DNA of 59,602 bases from Allomuricauda sp. (GTDB taxonomy: Bacteria; Bacteroidota; Bacteroidia; Flavobacteriales; Flavobacteriaceae): NCBI RefSeq assembly GCF_002699205.1, contig NZ_PABT01000019.1:1-59602 (forward strand), in the 5' to 3' direction. Positions 26,304 to 34,625 of this stretch are shown one piece after another. The notes under the pieces were generated by a model that was not told the origin of the DNA, ran no database searches, and was given only the letters and a program-made list of their open reading frames with translations. The translations under genes were made by a program, and so were the position numbers. The first letter of the stretch is position 1; every line of letters starts with the position of its first letter.

Positions 26304-26738
26304 TCAGTTTGATATTATTACAGTGTTTCCATTTTGGGTGGCACTGTAAAAAAGAAGGTCGTAATACCTGTTTCCATCATCCGGCCTATCCAATAGTTGA
26401 CCCGTAAAAAGATTGTATGTGTAACCTTCACAGCTACAAACCACATTTTGTCCGTCAATCGTCATGGTAGAGCAATCATTGGGGGCATGGTTGGGGCAAC
26501 TGGCCTCCCATGCCATAAAACTGGATCCGGCATTGATTACGAAAGCGCCTCGTGTCCCAACACCATCATTCCCCACATAAATTGGATTTCCAATGTTGTT
26601 GAGGTTGTTGTACAGGGGAAGGTTCAAGTTGAGTTCAAACCTAAACGCTACCTCTTGTAAATATGGATTTCCGTTATTTCTATCCGAGCTACAGGATAAA
26701 ATAAGTATCAAAAGAACAACGGTCCAAAAGTGTTTCAT
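26304..26738 (-). CDS. Lipoprotein with a degenerate Rieske-like fold
   Basis: 144 residues with the lipobox ILSC (Cys16). The layout resembles Rieske 2Fe-2S domains: ASCPNHAPNDC (C81, H84, C89) and VVCSCEGYTYNLFTGQLLD (C101, C103). A true Rieske centre needs CxH and CxxH; here the first box is CPNH and the second has no His (CSCEGY). So either the cluster ligands differ, or the fold is kept with another role, perhaps a disulphide C89-C101 or C103. It meets the convergent oxidoreductase gene stop to stop. Confidence 0.7.
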   Translation of the reverse strand: MKHFWTVVLLILILSCSSDRNNGNPYLQEVAFRFELNLNLPLYNNLNNIGNPIYVGNDGVGTRGAFVINAGSSFMAWEASCPNHAPNDCSTMTIDGQNVVCSCEGYTYNLFTGQLLDRPDDGNRYYDLLFYSATQNGNTVIISN

Positions 26739-26762
26739 AGTGGATGTTTGAAAAACGATTCT

Positions 26763-26796
26763 TGGACAAAGTTGATGAAAAATTACCTATATTTGC
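26763..26796 (+). promoter_or_regulatory. Promoter of greA
   Basis: TTG at 26763-26765, 23 bases, then TATATTTG at 26789-26796 (exact TAnnTTTG). Confidence 0.7.
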
Positions 26797-26800
26797 GTTA

Positions 26801-26850
26801 AATCCTCGCAAAAAAACCATGCAGGTCATGGGAATAGTTGAGGATTTTTT
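26801..26850 (+). promoter_or_regulatory. Structured leader / possible attenuator of greA
   Basis: AAATCCTC (26801-26808) can pair with GAGGATTT (26840-26847), followed by more T. Inside the loop CCATG (26817-26821) pairs with CATGG (26827-26831). It begins a few bases after the -7 box, in the 5' leader of greA, where it can act as an early terminator. Regulation is inference. Confidence 0.55.
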
Positions 26851-26926
26851 GTATTTGTAGAGGAATAGTACATTGGGAAAATTTTTTGATTTTCTTCAAT
26901 GCCTTATTGCATTAAAAATTAACGAT

Positions 26927-27403
26927 ATGAGCAAAGTTTCATACTACACTGCCGAAGGATTAAAGAAATTGCGGGATGAGTTGAACTACCTTAAAGATGT
27001 AGAGCGTCCCAAAGCATCCCAAGCCATAGCAGAGGCAAGGGACAAAGGAGATCTCTCCGAGAATGCTGAATATGATGCGGCCAAAGAGGCCCAGGGCCTT
27101 TTGGAGATGAAAATTTCCAAAATGGAAGAAACTTTGGCCAATGCACGTTTGATAGATGAGTCCCAATTGGACAACTCCAAAATATTGGTGCTTTCCACGG
27201 TAAAGCTCAAGAACCTGGCCAATGGTATGGAAATGAAATATACTTTGGTGGCGGAGAGCGAAGCTGATCTTAAGACAGGGAAAATCTCCGTAACATCTCC
27301 CATTGGAAAAGGATTGTTGGGAAAAAAAGTTGGTGACGTGGCCGAGATCAAGGTCCCCAACGGAACCCTGAAATTTGAAATTTTAGAGATTACACGAGAG
27401 TAA
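26927..27403 (+). CDS. greA: Transcription elongation factor GreA
   Basis: 158 residues from the ATG at 26927 (MSKVSYYTAEGLKKLRDEL); a longer in-frame start at 26873 adds non-homologous residues. The N-terminal coiled coil carries the functional acidic tip GDLSENAEYDAAKE, which enters the RNA-polymerase secondary channel and triggers transcript cleavage. The C-terminal FKBP-like domain (SPIGKGLLGKKVGD) binds polymerase. The gene has its own promoter, a structured leader and a terminator. Confidence 0.95.
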   Translation: MSKVSYYTAEGLKKLRDELNYLKDVERPKASQAIAEARDKGDLSENAEYDAAKEAQGLLEMKISKMEETLANARLIDESQLDNSKILVLSTVKLKNLANGMEMKYTLVAESEADLKTGKISVTSPIGKGLLGKKVGDVAEIKVPNGTLKFEILEITRE

Positions 27404-27426
27404 CAGTCACTAAATTACTTATATTT

Positions 27427-27452
27427 AATCCCGTCTTGGAACGGGATTTTTT
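27427..27452 (+). terminator. Terminator after greA
   Basis: Perfect 8-bp stem AATCCCGT / ACGGGATT, 6-nt loop, then a T run; 23 bases after the greA stop. Confidence 0.85.
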
Positions 27453-27471
27453 GTTTTAAAATCGAATCATA

Positions 27472-27864
27472 ATGGCCAGCATTTTCACGAAAATCATCAA
27501 TGGGGAAATACCTTGTTATAAAATTGCGGAGGACGATGACAACTTCGCTTTTTTGGATATTAACCCCAATGCGAAGGGGCATACGCTTTGCGTTCCCAAA
27601 AAAGAAGTGGACAAAATCTTGGATCTTGATGAGGAATCTTACATGAAACTCATGGCGTTTTCACGTAAGGTCGGACTTGCCATTGAGAAAGCCGTCCCAT
27701 GTAAAAGGGTTGGAATATCGGTTATTGGTTTGGAGGTGCCCCACGTGCATGTACATCTAATCCCATTACAGCGTATGGCGGATGCTACATTTCAACACAA
27801 AGAGAACCTATCCGTAGAAGAATTTGAGAAAGTTGCAGCGGAGATCAGGTCGTATCTTAATTAA
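27472..27864 (+). CDS. HIT family nucleotide hydrolase
   Basis: 130 residues with the histidine triad VPHVHVHLIP near residue 90-99 and the N-terminal SIFTKIINGEIPCYKI typical of the Hint/HinT branch. These enzymes hydrolyse adenosine 5'-phosphoramidates and related nucleotides. The length is normal. It starts 20 bp after the greA terminator and overlaps the convergent zinc-ribbon gene by 8 bp. Confidence 0.92.
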   Translation: MASIFTKIINGEIPCYKIAEDDDNFAFLDINPNAKGHTLCVPKKEVDKILDLDEESYMKLMAFSRKVGLAIEKAVPCKRVGISVIGLEVPHVHVHLIPLQRMADATFQHKENLSVEEFEKVAAEIRSYLN

Positions 27865-28207
27865 AACTTTCTAGGTAGAAATAGACCCCGGCAGCTACCA
27901 CGCACAGAATCAGTACCAAAATTATAAAAAATAGCATGGTAAACCGTATCGAGGGCCTGTCAGGCTTCACCAATTTATTGTAGTAGTCAAAAACCCGTTC
28001 AATATCAGGGGTCCAGTTTACCGGATAAATAATCGAGTTACATTTTTTACACTTGATTTCATGTGTAATCACGCCTGTAGTTCTATGGTATAGGGCATTA
28101 AATGTATGTTTTTGGTAAAATGTAATCTTAAGTTCCTGATTAAAACATTCGGGGCAGTTGTTGGTGATATCAGCTTCTTGTATTACAAGTTGTTTTTCCT
28201 TGGCCAT
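27857..28207 (-). CDS. Zinc-ribbon protein with a C-terminal membrane anchor
   Basis: 116 residues. CPEC (18-21) and CKKC (53-56) form a probable zinc ribbon. Residues 88-111 are strongly hydrophobic, giving a C-terminal tail anchor with the zinc part in the cytoplasm. I do not recognise a named family. It starts only 3 bp after the histidine kinase stop on the same strand, so the two are likely co-transcribed. Confidence 0.7.
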   Translation of the reverse strand: MAKEKQLVIQEADITNNCPECFNQELKITFYQKHTFNALYHRTTGVITHEIKCKKCNSIIYPVNWTPDIERVFDYYNKLVKPDRPSIRFTMLFFIILVLILCVVAAGVYFYLESFN

Positions 28208-28210
28208 AAT

Positions 28211-29362
28211 TTACTTTTCTATTGCTTTCAGGGAAATTTGCATGATAGTTCCTTCTTTACTGGACGAAAATACTTTAATTTTTCCTTTATGGTATTCTTC
28301 AATAATTCTTTTTACCAAGGAAAGCCCTAATCCCCAGCCTCTTTGTTTGGAGGTAACACCTGGATTAAAAATGTTCTGGAAGTCACTTTTTGGGATACCA
28401 TGCCCCGTATCGGACACCAAAATATTAATGTTCTGGCCCTTTTTTTCAATTTCAATGGCAATGTTCCCTTTGCCTTTCATGGCATCGATGCCATTTTTCA
28501 CAAGGTTTTCAATGCTCCAATTATATAAAGGGGGATTCATCAATACAAAAGCTTCGTCCACATTGGAGCTAAACGAAAAATGGATCAATTTGGAACTACG
28601 TTGCTTTAAATAGTCGTAGGCCAATTTTGTTTCTGTGACAATATCGTGTTTCCGCAATTCGGGAACTGAACCAATTTTGGAAAAACGTTCGGTAATGGTC
28701 TCCAAACGACTTATATCCTTTGCGATTTCACGTGTCACTTCCGGGTTTATATTCTCAGATTTCAATAGTTCGTTCCAGCCCAATAATGAAGTAAGGGGTG
28801 TGCCTATCTGATGTGCGGTTTCCTTGGCCATTCCCGCCCAAAGTTTGTTCTGTTCCGATGCCTTGTTCGTTCGGAAGAAAAAGAAGATAACGGCCCCAAA
28901 TAAGAAAATAATCAGCAGTAGTGCCAGAGGATAGTACTTCAACCTGTTCAAAACCTCCGAGTTCCCATAGTACAATGTTTCCAACAATTCGTCTTCCTGA
29001 ATAATCTGTATGGGTTCATTTTCGCTTTTGAACTGGGCAATCTTCTTTTGAATATATGCACTGTCCCCTATTTTGTCCTCTGGAATATTGTGGGTTTTGT
29101 ACGACCCTTCTTCGTTCACCAGGATCATAGGGGTAGAAGTGTTGTTGCCCAGTACTTTAAGGGTGAGGTTCCCCAGTTCTTGATCTACGGAGGATTGGAT
29201 GAGTTCCAATTGGGCAGTGGCCCAAATTTCCATTTTTAATCGTTCCTCCTCTTTGAATTTTTTGAAAAAACTATTGGTGTTCCATAAAATTAGACTCACA
29301 ATGACGAATGCCGAAATCAGCATTATGATGTTCGAGGTTTTCCGTTTCGGGCTAAAGTTCAT
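28211..29362 (-). CDS. Membrane sensor histidine kinase
   Basis: 383 residues. Two transmembrane helices (about 12-30 and 142-163) flank a periplasmic sensor region. The H box ETAHQIGTPLTSLLGW (phosphorylated His), the N box ENLVKNGIDAM and the G boxes DTGHGIP and GWGLGLSLVKRI are complete. No response regulator is adjacent; the gene pairs instead with a small zinc-ribbon protein, so it is an orphan kinase. No named sensor domain is seen. Confidence 0.9.
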   Translation of the reverse strand: MNFSPKRKTSNIIMLISAFVIVSLILWNTNSFFKKFKEEERLKMEIWATAQLELIQSSVDQELGNLTLKVLGNNTSTPMILVNEEGSYKTHNIPEDKIGDSAYIQKKIAQFKSENEPIQIIQEDELLETLYYGNSEVLNRLKYYPLALLLIIFLFGAVIFFFFRTNKASEQNKLWAGMAKETAHQIGTPLTSLLGWNELLKSENINPEVTREIAKDISRLETITERFSKIGSVPELRKHDIVTETKLAYDYLKQRSSKLIHFSFSSNVDEAFVLMNPPLYNWSIENLVKNGIDAMKGKGNIAIEIEKKGQNINILVSDTGHGIPKSDFQNIFNPGVTSKQRGWGLGLSLVKRIIEEYHKGKIKVFSSSKEGTIMQISLKAIEK

Positions 29363-29483
29363 TGGTGGTCAAATTCTTTTTAAAGATAGTAAATGGAAAA
29401 CATGTTGATAGTTAGTTGAAATAACGGTATCTAATGGAATTCATTTTATGTATTTTTGGATTTTCAACAAAAATTAACATTGC

Positions 29484-29861
29484 ATGGAAGTTCAGGGAAG
29501 AATCAAAATGATAGATGAGACCAAAACGTATGGTAACAATGGTTTCAGAAAAAGAGAGGTGGTCGTAACGACCGAAGAACAATATCCACAACATATATTG
29601 GTTGAGTTTGTGCAGGATAAGTGCGATTTGCTGAACAACTACAGTGTTGGCCAAATGGTTAAGATCAGTATAAACCTAAGGGGAAGGGAATGGGTAAATC
29701 CTCAAGGGGAAACCAAATATTTCAACTCTATACAAGGATGGAGGATTGAAAACCTGCAACAAGAGCAAGGTTCGGATAACATGCCTCCTGTTCCACCAAT
29801 GGAAGCGTTTGAACCTGCCGACGATCTAAATGAGGAAGATCATGATGATCTGCCTTTTTAA
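29484..29861 (+). CDS. DUF3127 OB-fold protein with an SSB-like C-terminal tip
   Basis: 125 residues. The first 90 (MEVQGRIKMIDETKTYGNNG, KISINLRGREWVNPQGETKYFNSIQGWRIE) match DUF3127, a Bacteroidota family with an SSB-like OB-fold look. A disordered acidic linker then ends in HDDLPF, nearly the same as the DDDLPF tip of the true SSB at 5078. In SSB this tip recruits RecO, RecQ, PriA and others. A role in DNA transactions is therefore likely but unproven. Confidence 0.8.
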   Translation: MEVQGRIKMIDETKTYGNNGFRKREVVVTTEEQYPQHILVEFVQDKCDLLNNYSVGQMVKISINLRGREWVNPQGETKYFNSIQGWRIENLQQEQGSDNMPPVPPMEAFEPADDLNEEDHDDLPF

Positions 29862-29955
29862 GGAATTGGTCGATTTTACTAGGATCAACTATGAAAATCT
29901 GGACGTTGTGTTCGGATTTTCTTGTTTTTGGCCCGATTTGTACTTTTAAGAAAAA

Positions 29956-30630
29956 TTGGTTGTGCAAAACACTCCCCTACATTTTTTAAGCAAAAGATTG
30001 GAGTTTCCGCCCGTTGATACTGCCAATGAGGACGGATTACTTGCTGTTGGGGGTGATTTGTCCCCAGAAAGATTGATGTTGGCCTACAAAAACGGAATTT
30101 TTCCGTGGTTCAATGATGATTCCCTGATTTTATGGTGGGCGCCAGATCCGCGTATGGTACTTTTTCCAGAAAAGGTGAAAATATCCAAAAGTATGCGGAA
30201 GGTAATTCGGGAAGGACGATTTACCCTAACTCAAAATACTTGTTTTGAGCAGGTAATGGAACATTGTGCCACAATTGAGCGGAAAGGTCAGGAAGGTACA
30301 TGGATTACCCCCGAAATGAAAACCGCATACATAAATCTTCACAAAAAAGGATATGCCCGATCGTTTGAAGTCTGGGAAAATGGAGAGCTGGTCGGTGGTC
30401 TTTATGGGGTGGACCTTGGTCATATTTTCTGTGGGGAAAGTATGTTCAGTAAACGGCCCAATGCCTCCAAATTTGCTTTTATCAAAATGGCACAGGAGTT
30501 GGGTGAAAAAGGATATGAACTTATCGATTGCCAAGTCCACACAAACCATTTGGAGAGTTTGGGTGCCGAATTGATTCCCAGAAAAGAGTTTGTGAAGACC
30601 TTACAGGGGGAATCGCGTAATCATAAATAA
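29956..30630 (+). CDS. aat: Leucyl/phenylalanyl-tRNA-protein transferase
   Basis: 224 residues. It moves Leu or Phe from tRNA to proteins with N-terminal Arg or Lys, marking them for ClpAP (N-end rule). Motifs: GIFPWFNDDSLILWWAPDPRMVLFP, GTWITPEMKTAY, GLYGVDLGHIFCGESMFS and LIDCQVHTNHLESLGAE. The start is not an ATG: TTG at 29956 or GTG at 29962. Confidence 0.94.
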   Translation: MVVQNTPLHFLSKRLEFPPVDTANEDGLLAVGGDLSPERLMLAYKNGIFPWFNDDSLILWWAPDPRMVLFPEKVKISKSMRKVIREGRFTLTQNTCFEQVMEHCATIERKGQEGTWITPEMKTAYINLHKKGYARSFEVWENGELVGGLYGVDLGHIFCGESMFSKRPNASKFAFIKMAQELGEKGYELIDCQVHTNHLESLGAELIPRKEFVKTLQGESRNHK

Positions 30631-30636
30631 GATTAC

Positions 30637-31200
30637 TTAAACTTCATGATACCTAAAACAGTTTATTTCATGGTCGTTCACCATACCGGTGGCCTGCATA
30701 TGGGCATAGATTACCGTACTTCCAACAAATTTGAACCCCCTTCTTTTTAAATCCTTGCTAATCGTGTCGGACAAGGAAGTCGTGGCGGGGGCATCCTTAT
30801 AATTTTCCCATTTATTTTTGATGGGTCTGTTCCCTACAAAACCCCAAATATATTTGCTGAAGCTTCCAAATTCTTTTTGGATCTCCATAAAAGCATTGGC
30901 GTTGGAGACCGTTGCGTTCACTTTTAGTTTGTTTCTGATGATTCCCGGGTCGCGTAAAAGTGCTTCAATCTTGTGTTGGTCATAATTCGCAATCTTTTTA
31001 TAGTCAAATTGGTCAAAGGCTTTTCTGAAATTTTCCCGTTTTCTCAAAACCGTGATCCAGCTCAAACCTGCCTGAAAAGTCTCAAGGACCAAGAATTCGA
31101 ATAGGGTGGGATCGTCTTTTACTGGAACGCCCCATTCCTTATCGTGATAAGCTTCGTAAAGGGGATCGCCCACACACCAGCCACATCTATGTTTTTTCAT
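30637..31200 (-). CDS. tag: DNA-3-methyladenine glycosylase I
   Basis: 187 residues from the ATG at 31200 (MKKHRCGWCVGDPLYEAYHD); the frame is open upstream to 31338 but those residues are unlike the family. Tag removes 3-methyladenine from alkylated DNA. The zinc-site residues of the N-terminal CGWC...YHDxEWG block are present, as are the catalytic-pocket E in FEFLVLETFQAGLSW and the C-terminal zinc pair HMQATGMVNDHEINCFRY. Convergent with aat. Confidence 0.93.
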   Translation of the reverse strand: MKKHRCGWCVGDPLYEAYHDKEWGVPVKDDPTLFEFLVLETFQAGLSWITVLRKRENFRKAFDQFDYKKIANYDQHKIEALLRDPGIIRNKLKVNATVSNANAFMEIQKEFGSFSKYIWGFVGNRPIKNKWENYKDAPATTSLSDTISKDLKRRGFKFVGSTVIYAHMQATGMVNDHEINCFRYHEV

Positions 31201-31446
31201 TGCCATCAGGTTTTTATCAAAAGTAAAGCAAAAAAATAGGAAGAAATGTCGCCAAAAAAGATAGGATAATTTTTTACCTGAATTCTCGTATTCATAATTT
31301 ACTTGAAGATAGAATAGGTCCGAAGGAACATTTTTCACTCGATAATGAGCCTTATCGGTATTGTAAGGATTGGTCTGTATTACCTACCAATGACAAAAGT
31401 CAGAAAATGGGTCGATTGCCCTATGTACTTTTGAAAAAAAATATTC

Positions 31447-32067
31447 ATGGATGTTTTGGAAAAAAATAGATTGGAAATAGTTCTGGAGAATATTGCAAAG
31501 GGGATGGAGTATGCAAAATACCGCGAGTTGGTCGGTAAATTGGCCAAAACGGGAAAAACCACGGGACCTGAACAATCGGAAGCTTTGGTAAATTATACTA
31601 AACTTGGTGACAGAAGAATGGCTCGTTGGGAAAAAACCTTTAAAATTCCTGGAGACATCGAGAAGAAAATAAAATCCTTGGATAGGGAATTGGTGTTTTT
31701 AGTTCTTACAGAAAGTTGGTGCGGAGATGCCGCTGCCAGTTTACCTGTGTTGAACAAAATTGCCGAGGCAAGCCCAAATATCTCTTTGAAAGTGGTTCTG
31801 CGTGATGAAAACCTCGATTTAATGGATGCTTTTCTAACCAATGGAGCCCGTTCCATCCCTAAGGCAGTTGTTGTGGACAAGGCCAAGAATGAAATTGTTG
31901 GGGAATGGGGGCCAAGACCTAGTATTGCCACCCAAATGGTGGAGGATTGTAAAAGGGAGCACGGCAAATTGACCGATGAGTTCAAACAAGAACTTCAGGT
32001 GTGGTACAATAAAAACAAGGGGCAAAATATTCTGGAAGATATTTTGGAACTACTTGCTTTGGAATAG
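31447..32067 (+). CDS. Thioredoxin-fold protein with a single active-site cysteine
   Basis: 206 residues. The central region LVFLVLTESWCGDAAASLPVLNKIA is a thioredoxin beta-alpha unit. The second active-site Cys of WCxxC is Ala (WCGDA), so it cannot form the usual disulphide; the cis-Pro loop is at ARSIPKAVV. This is a thioredoxin_9-like group common in Bacteroidota, likely cytoplasmic. Its 3' end overlaps the convergent tonB gene by 18 bp. Confidence 0.8.
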   Translation: MDVLEKNRLEIVLENIAKGMEYAKYRELVGKLAKTGKTTGPEQSEALVNYTKLGDRRMARWEKTFKIPGDIEKKIKSLDRELVFLVLTESWCGDAAASLPVLNKIAEASPNISLKVVLRDENLDLMDAFLTNGARSIPKAVVVDKAKNEIVGEWGPRPSIATQMVEDCKREHGKLTDEFKQELQVWYNKNKGQNILEDILELLALE

Positions 32068-32769
32068 ATACGTAATCGTACCGATCTGGGATTCTCGGGA
32101 ATCTGGGCTAAAACGGGCTTTAAGTGCGTAAGCGATGGCATTGTCCACCAAACAACCGTTACTGGTCCCGGAACTTTTGTCGTTAAAACTGGCCTCGGTG
32201 ACATAGCCATTGGCATCCACCGTGATATTCACCACGACCTTGCCGCCTTCAATACAAGTGTAGATTGGCGGTGGAAGATGATAGGCATTCCGATCCACCA
32301 AGGAGTATGAAATGGAAGTTCGTCTATCCTTTAAATAATTGGTGTATTCTTCTTTTTGGGCATCACGCTCCCCTAGTTGTTGCTTTTTTTTGTCCCTTTC
32401 GGCCTTCAGTTGTTTTAACTGTTCCTCAAAACTGGAGTTGTCCGCGTACTCCCCGGTTTCACTGTTGAGGGCCCGTTCTTCCATGAGCTCTTCCAGCGTC
32501 TTTAAAGGCTCGGGGTTGCCAACACTTGGTTTTGCGGTTTCATTGAGGGCCATGTGGCTTTTAATGGGGTCATTGTTGGCCTCCATTTCTTCCAGTCGTT
32601 TCTCCTCTTCTTCAAGGAGTTTTTCAATATCCTCATCGGCCAGGCTCATTTCAATAACATATTCATCCTCCTTTATGCCTCCTAAGTGAATATTGAAAAG
32701 CAATAAAATCACTATGGACATAGAGAAGAAAGTAATCAAAAGTGATAACTGGCTCTTGTTTAGGTTCAT
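32050..32769 (-). CDS. TonB-like energy transducer
   Basis: 239 residues: an N-terminal membrane helix (9-27), a charged helical spacer rich in Glu and Lys (about 45-145, probable coiled coil) in place of the usual Pro-rich stretch, and a C-terminal region (about 165-239, GGKVVVNITVDANGYVTEASF) matching the TonB C-terminal domain. It would link the proton-motive force to outer-membrane receptors such as the three in this window. It is separated by 48 bp from truB upstream and could belong to that transcript. Confidence 0.8.
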   Translation of the reverse strand: MNLNKSQLSLLITFFSMSIVILLLFNIHLGGIKEDEYVIEMSLADEDIEKLLEEEEKRLEEMEANNDPIKSHMALNETAKPSVGNPEPLKTLEELMEERALNSETGEYADNSSFEEQLKQLKAERDKKKQQLGERDAQKEEYTNYLKDRRTSISYSLVDRNAYHLPPPIYTCIEGGKVVVNITVDANGYVTEASFNDKSSGTSNGCLVDNAIAYALKARFSPDSRESQIGTITYLFQSK

Positions 32770-32817
32770 GGTCTAACTATAACCGCTATTTTACAAAAAT
32801 ATTTTATCTCAACCTGT

Positions 32818-33543
32818 CTAGGAAGAGGAGCCAACGCCCAAATTCTCTTTAAAAACATTGGGGGTTGTGGCATTATCTACGTTGAAATCCCCTATTTTGG
32901 TTCTTCTGAGCTCCGATAAATGGGCGCCGGAGTCCAACGCTTTCCCAAAATCATGGGCTAAGGAACGGATATAGGTGCCCTTGCTGCACACTACCCTAAA
33001 GTCCACTTCGGGAAGCGCAATGCGGGTAATCTCAAATTCGAGAATCTCTATTTTTCGTGATTTTATTTCAACTTCTTTTCCTTCGCGTGCTAGTTCGTAC
33101 AATCGTTTGCCATCCTTTTTTAAGGCGGAAAAGATTGGGGGTATTTGCTCGATTTCACCCAGGAATTTTTTTGTGGCTGCTTTGATGGATGCATCTGTGA
33201 TATGTTCTATTGGAAACGTTTTGTCCACTTCTGTTTCCAAGTCGAAGGATGGTGTTGTGGCACCTAAAGTAAAAGTTCCGGTGTATTCCTTTACCTGACC
33301 TTGAAGCTCAGGAATTTTTTTGGTGAATTTTCCCGTGCAGATGATCAATAGTCCTGTGGCCAAGGGATCCAAGGTGCCGGCATGACCGATTTTTATCTTT
33401 TTTAGGCCAAATTTTTTTCGGATGGCCCATTTTAAGGCATTCACTGCTTGGAACGATGTCCATTCCAATGGTTTGTCGATCAATAGAATTTGACCGTTCA
33501 AAAAATCTTCCTTGGTGTTCAAAAACTTGGGGTTTGAGAGCAA
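32818..33543 (-). CDS. truB: tRNA pseudouridine(55) synthase
   Basis: 241 residues. The nucleophilic Asp59 lies in KIGHAGTLDPLATGLL. Other family motifs are LLIDKPLEWTS, TLGATTPSFDLE and CSKGTYIRSLAHDFG. It makes pseudouridine 55 in the T loop of tRNAs. It lacks a PUA extension and so is a short-type TruB. It is 10 bp downstream of uppP and part of the ftsX unit. Confidence 0.95.
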   Translation of the reverse strand: MLSNPKFLNTKEDFLNGQILLIDKPLEWTSFQAVNALKWAIRKKFGLKKIKIGHAGTLDPLATGLLIICTGKFTKKIPELQGQVKEYTGTFTLGATTPSFDLETEVDKTFPIEHITDASIKAATKKFLGEIEQIPPIFSALKKDGKRLYELAREGKEVEIKSRKIEILEFEITRIALPEVDFRVVCSKGTYIRSLAHDFGKALDSGAHLSELRRTKIGDFNVDNATTPNVFKENLGVGSSS

Positions 33544-33553
33544 ATATACTGAT

Positions 33554-34348
33554 CTATCCCCAAATGCTCCACGCTAGGGCAATGAGTCCTACGACTAAAC
33601 AGTAAATCGCAAAATAGGTGAGTTTGCTCTGCCGTACCAGCTTGATCATCCAGGTGCACGCAGCCAGTCCCGCAATAAAAGCAGCAATAAACCCTGCGCC
33701 CATGGCGATGGCCTGATCACCGTGAAAATTGATTTCGCCACCCATCAAATCTTTGGCTACTTTTCCTAGAATAAGGGGTACTACCATTAAAAATGAAAAA
33801 CGTGCCGATTTGGTTTTGTCCACGCCCAAAAGTACCGCAGCTGAAATGGTGGCTCCACTTCGTGAAATACCGGGAAGTATGGCGACGGCCTGAGCTATGC
33901 CGATTATAAAAGAACTTCGGAAAGAAACTCCCTTTTCGGTGGTCTTGGCCAAATCTGCCAAGTAGAGTAAAAAAGCGGTGATAATGAGCATAATGCCCAC
34001 AATTATGATGGCACCATCAAAAAACACCTCAATAAAATCATTCAAAAAAAGACCTACCATTGCGGCGGGAATCATGGAGATGATGATTTTTAATGAAAAT
34101 TGGGTCTCTTCGTTCCATTTAAATTGAAAGAGGCCTTTCAAAATTTCAAAAACATCCTTTCGGAAAACCACCAAAGTGCTCAGCGCAGTGGCGAAGTGTA
34201 ATATTACGGTAAACAAAAGGCTTTCTTCCGGGACGGCTTGTGCTCCCAATATGGCTTTTCCCAATTCTAAATGACCGCTGGAGGAAACAGGTAAAAATTC
34301 GGTCAATCCTTGGATGATCCCAAGAATTATGGCGTCTATCAATTCCAA
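33554..34348 (-). CDS. uppP: Undecaprenyl-diphosphatase
   Basis: 264 residues, about eight membrane helices. GLTEFLPVSSSGHLEL and LPGISRSGATI are the two catalytic motifs of BacA/UppP. It recycles the lipid carrier for peptidoglycan and other envelope polymers. One base separates it from the DUF3098 gene, and truB follows after 10 bp; the operon is ftsX-DUF3098-uppP-truB. Confidence 0.96.
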   Translation of the reverse strand: MELIDAIILGIIQGLTEFLPVSSSGHLELGKAILGAQAVPEESLLFTVILHFATALSTLVVFRKDVFEILKGLFQFKWNEETQFSLKIIISMIPAAMVGLFLNDFIEVFFDGAIIIVGIMLIITAFLLYLADLAKTTEKGVSFRSSFIIGIAQAVAILPGISRSGATISAAVLLGVDKTKSARFSFLMVVPLILGKVAKDLMGGEINFHGDQAIAMGAGFIAAFIAGLAACTWMIKLVRQSKLTYFAIYCLVVGLIALAWSIWG

Positions 34349-34349
34349 A

Positions 34350-34616
34350 TTACTCCTTGTTTTTCTTGTTAGGATTCAACAAAATGGCATACACCTGAAT
34401 ACCCAGACCGATAAGAATCAAGGTTGGTGCAAGTCGAATCCTTCTAAAATTATAAATTTCGGGATTGAACACTTCGGGGTCGTCACTTCCGCCACCGCTC
34501 ATTAAAATATATCCAAGTGCTATAAAGGCAATGCCAATAAATAGAAAGAGATAGTTTTTCTTTTGGAAAACAAACTCTTTGGTAGGCTTTTGACCATTTT
34601 TGTTTTTCTTGCTCAT
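34350..34616 (-). CDS. DUF3098 membrane protein
   Basis: 88 residues with two helices (about 25-43 and 64-81) and the conserved middle YILMSGGGSDDPEVFNPEIYNFRRI. DUF3098 proteins in Bacteroidota lie between ftsX and uppP, as here, hinting at a role in envelope biogenesis or division; the function is not established. Confidence 0.85.
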   Translation of the reverse strand: MSKKNKNGQKPTKEFVFQKKNYLFLFIGIAFIALGYILMSGGGSDDPEVFNPEIYNFRRIRLAPTLILIGLGIQVYAILLNPNKKNKE

Positions 34617-34625
34617 GTCGCAAAG

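Noticed and set aside
28211..29362. Two-component pair with a response regulator
   Set aside because: The gene 3 bp downstream is a zinc-ribbon membrane protein without a receiver domain; no regulator is nearby.
31201..31338. 46-residue extension of the Tag glycosylase
   Set aside because: Tag proteins start just before the RCGWC zinc motif; the extension is non-homologous and AT-rich.
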